A stretch of 64,000 nt of DNA from Malaya genurostris (lineage: Eukaryota; Arthropoda; Insecta; Diptera; Culicidae): assembly GCF_030247185.1 (NCBI RefSeq), contig NC_080571.1:33654753-33718752 (forward strand). Reading direction: 5' to 3'. The position numbers were made by a program, and so were the translations under genes. Under the pieces are notes generated by a model. It saw only the letters and a list, made by a program, of their open reading frames with translations, was not told the origin of the DNA and ran no database searches. Positions 62,746 through 64,000 of the stretch are shown piece by piece. Within the stretch, counting starts at the first letter, position 1. Every line of letters starts with the position of its first letter.

Positions 62746-63104
62746 TAGTTTGAGTGTCTGGCGAAGCGAAAAAAATCTGGAATTTGCCAGACAAATCTGG
62801 CATCCTGGCAACGCTGGGTACACCCCCAAAATATCACAAATTTTCCCACCTTTGCTTATACTCGTTGACTTATAATCTGTCATCTGATCGATGTTTTTGA
62901 TAATGTAGTAATTGTTATACCAAAACATTGTAGGGCCGAGAATTGTAATTTGATACTGAACAGTCATCAAAATTCATATAGGTGCGGTTTAATTAGTAAT
63001 ATCTATATGTTTTGATTCCAAATGGCCATATTTGAGGTAGAATCAGTACAATAGCAATGTAGTTAGAATTATAACCCGAATTTTCTTTATGTTCATGCAA
63101 ACAG

Positions 63105-63620
63105 TGGCGAAAATTTAACTTTTTCGATCTACGGATAGGGGTCGATAAAAACTTAGTTTCGGAAACATTACAAAGTGCTCGTATAACGGCTACAACCAGC
63201 GGCAACAATCTAATTGTAATATGCGACTCCGAAGGAATGATTCACACTTTTTCCCGGTCTTGGGAACCAATCAGCTTCAAAGGCCACGAAGGATCGATTC
63301 TGCTCTGTGACGTTTCTAAACAAATCAATTTACTGGTGACCGTTGGCGAAGATATAAACGGGCCATCGTTTAAGGTATGGAACTTGGGCAAAATTTCGAC
63401 TGTAACGGGAGCGCAGTGTCTGCGCACCGTGCGTACGATGGTTTCGGTGCCAAGTGCGCTGGCCGTCTCCGAAGGCGGTCAATTTATGGCGATTGGATTT
63501 GCCAAAGGTAGTATTTCTTTGTACAGAGGAGATATTAGTCGAGATAGGTCGAAAACGTTGAAGCAGCTAACCGCAGGAACGACTTCAATCACCGGAATTG
63601 CATTTAAACATTTTAGCAAG
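63105..63620 (+). CDS. VPS11: VPS11 first visible exon
   Basis: 172 codons in phase 0. The donor is AGCAAG|GTTTGG, a weak but usable GT site. The in-frame continuation past the donor (VWVMN then stop) confirms that splicing is needed. Confidence 0.9.
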
Positions 63621-64000
63621 GTTTGGGTAATGAATTAACTAGAGTGCTTCAAGTTGAACTAATTGTGAATTTCAGATTACCCAAATGTTTGTCTGTTCCG
63701 ACTCAGGTGTCTATTTGTATAACCTTCAGAGCAGGGATAAAGAAATTCGGATCATTCTGGATACGATAAACTCCCCGGTTGGTTGCTGTGCTTTACAGAC
63801 GGGTCATAACGAAGGTCACTTCATGGTCGGTCGTGCCGATGCCGTGTATTGTTACACTTCGGATGGACGAGGCCCTTGCTATGCATTAGAAGGCAGAAAA
63901 ACTTTACTACAGTGGTTCCGGTCACATTTGCTCATTGTTTCCAAGAACTCCAGAATGAGCGGTGCCAATTCAGAAAGTTTTGTTCTAACGGTGATCGACA
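63105..64000 (+). CDS. VPS11: VPS11 N-terminal part (HOPS/CORVET subunit), truncated by the window
   Basis: VPS11 is a core subunit of the HOPS and CORVET tethering complexes on late endosomes and lysosomes. Two exons are visible: 63105-63620 and 63676 to the window end. The first starts after acceptor TGCAAACAG with WRKFNFFDLR (vertebrate VPS11 has the pattern WRRF.FFD near residue 7). It continues GHEGSILLCDVSKQINLLVT and VGEDINGPSFKVWNLGK. The second reads FVCSDSGVYLYNLQSRDKE and VGRADAVYCYTSDGRGPCYA. These are blades of the N-terminal beta-propeller. The initiator exon, expected to be a few codons, was not found upstream. The RING finger and solenoid lie beyond the window. Confidence 0.9.
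63676..64000 (+). CDS. VPS11: VPS11 second visible exon (partial)
   Basis: The acceptor is GTGAATTTCAG, phase 0. The frame ITQMFVCSDSG runs open to the window edge, through TLLQWFRSHLLIVSKNSRMS. Confidence 0.9.
   Translation, partial: MTQMFVCSDSGVYLYNLQSRDKEIRIILDTINSPVGCCALQTGHNEGHFMVGRADAVYCYTSDGRGPCYALEGRKTLLQWFRSHLLIVSKNSRMSGANSESFVLTVID

Noticed and set aside
63242..63427. 61-codon minus-strand frame
   Set aside because: Shadow of the VPS11 exon.

Overview
The window is eukaryotic nuclear DNA, almost certainly from a mosquito and most probably a culicine such as Aedes (inference). It is AT-rich and packed with transposable elements. The host genes have GT-AG introns, some over 8 kb long and filled with repeats. 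The transposons include three members of the DD37E (ITmD37E) group known from mosquitoes. No bacterial-style operons, CRISPR arrays, rRNA genes or free-standing tRNA genes were seen.

Layout: (1) 1-15,200 is repeat-rich and has no host gene that I can recognise. It holds a degenerate DD37E transposon (155-1206), an LOA/R1-like non-LTR retrotransposon fragment on the minus strand (about 3628-6500), an internally deleted mariner (6527-7429), a nearly intact DD37E transposon (11498-12680), tRNA-derived SINEs and several copies of an unclassified repeat family. (2) 15,782-31,829 is a plus-strand choline-transporter-like gene (SLC44/CTL family). I rebuilt it from eight coding exons with matching phases, 620 codons plus stop. 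Its introns 1 to 3 (8.7, 2.1 and 3.2 kb) hold most of the repeats there, including a four-deep nest of insertions at 19.05-23.19 kb. (3) 31.9-39.4 kb is the repeat-bearing gap between two convergent genes. (4) 39,409-55,313 is a minus-strand gene for a ubiquitin-like plus AN1-zinc-finger protein (ZFAND4 type), five coding exons and 1161 codons plus stop. Its 11.2-kb first intron contains repeats and what looks like a separate small gene on the same strand (53,862-54,502, perhaps from 54,922) whose product I cannot identify. (5) 55.3-63.1 kb is the gap upstream of two divergent genes, with an RTE retrotransposon fragment and MITEs. (6) 63,105 to the window end is the start of VPS11 (HOPS/CORVET subunit), plus strand, cut off by the window edge.

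The host genes do not form a pathway: one is a membrane transporter, one a ubiquitin-system zinc-finger protein and one an endolysosomal tethering subunit. The points of most interest are the nested unknown gene, the four-deep insertion nest whose hAT-like layer carries two opposed minisatellite arrays, the three DD37E lineages close together, and one DD37E insertion with a paralogous empty site elsewhere in the window. Exon boundaries come from reading frames and splice signals, not from transcripts. No viral insertions were recognised.
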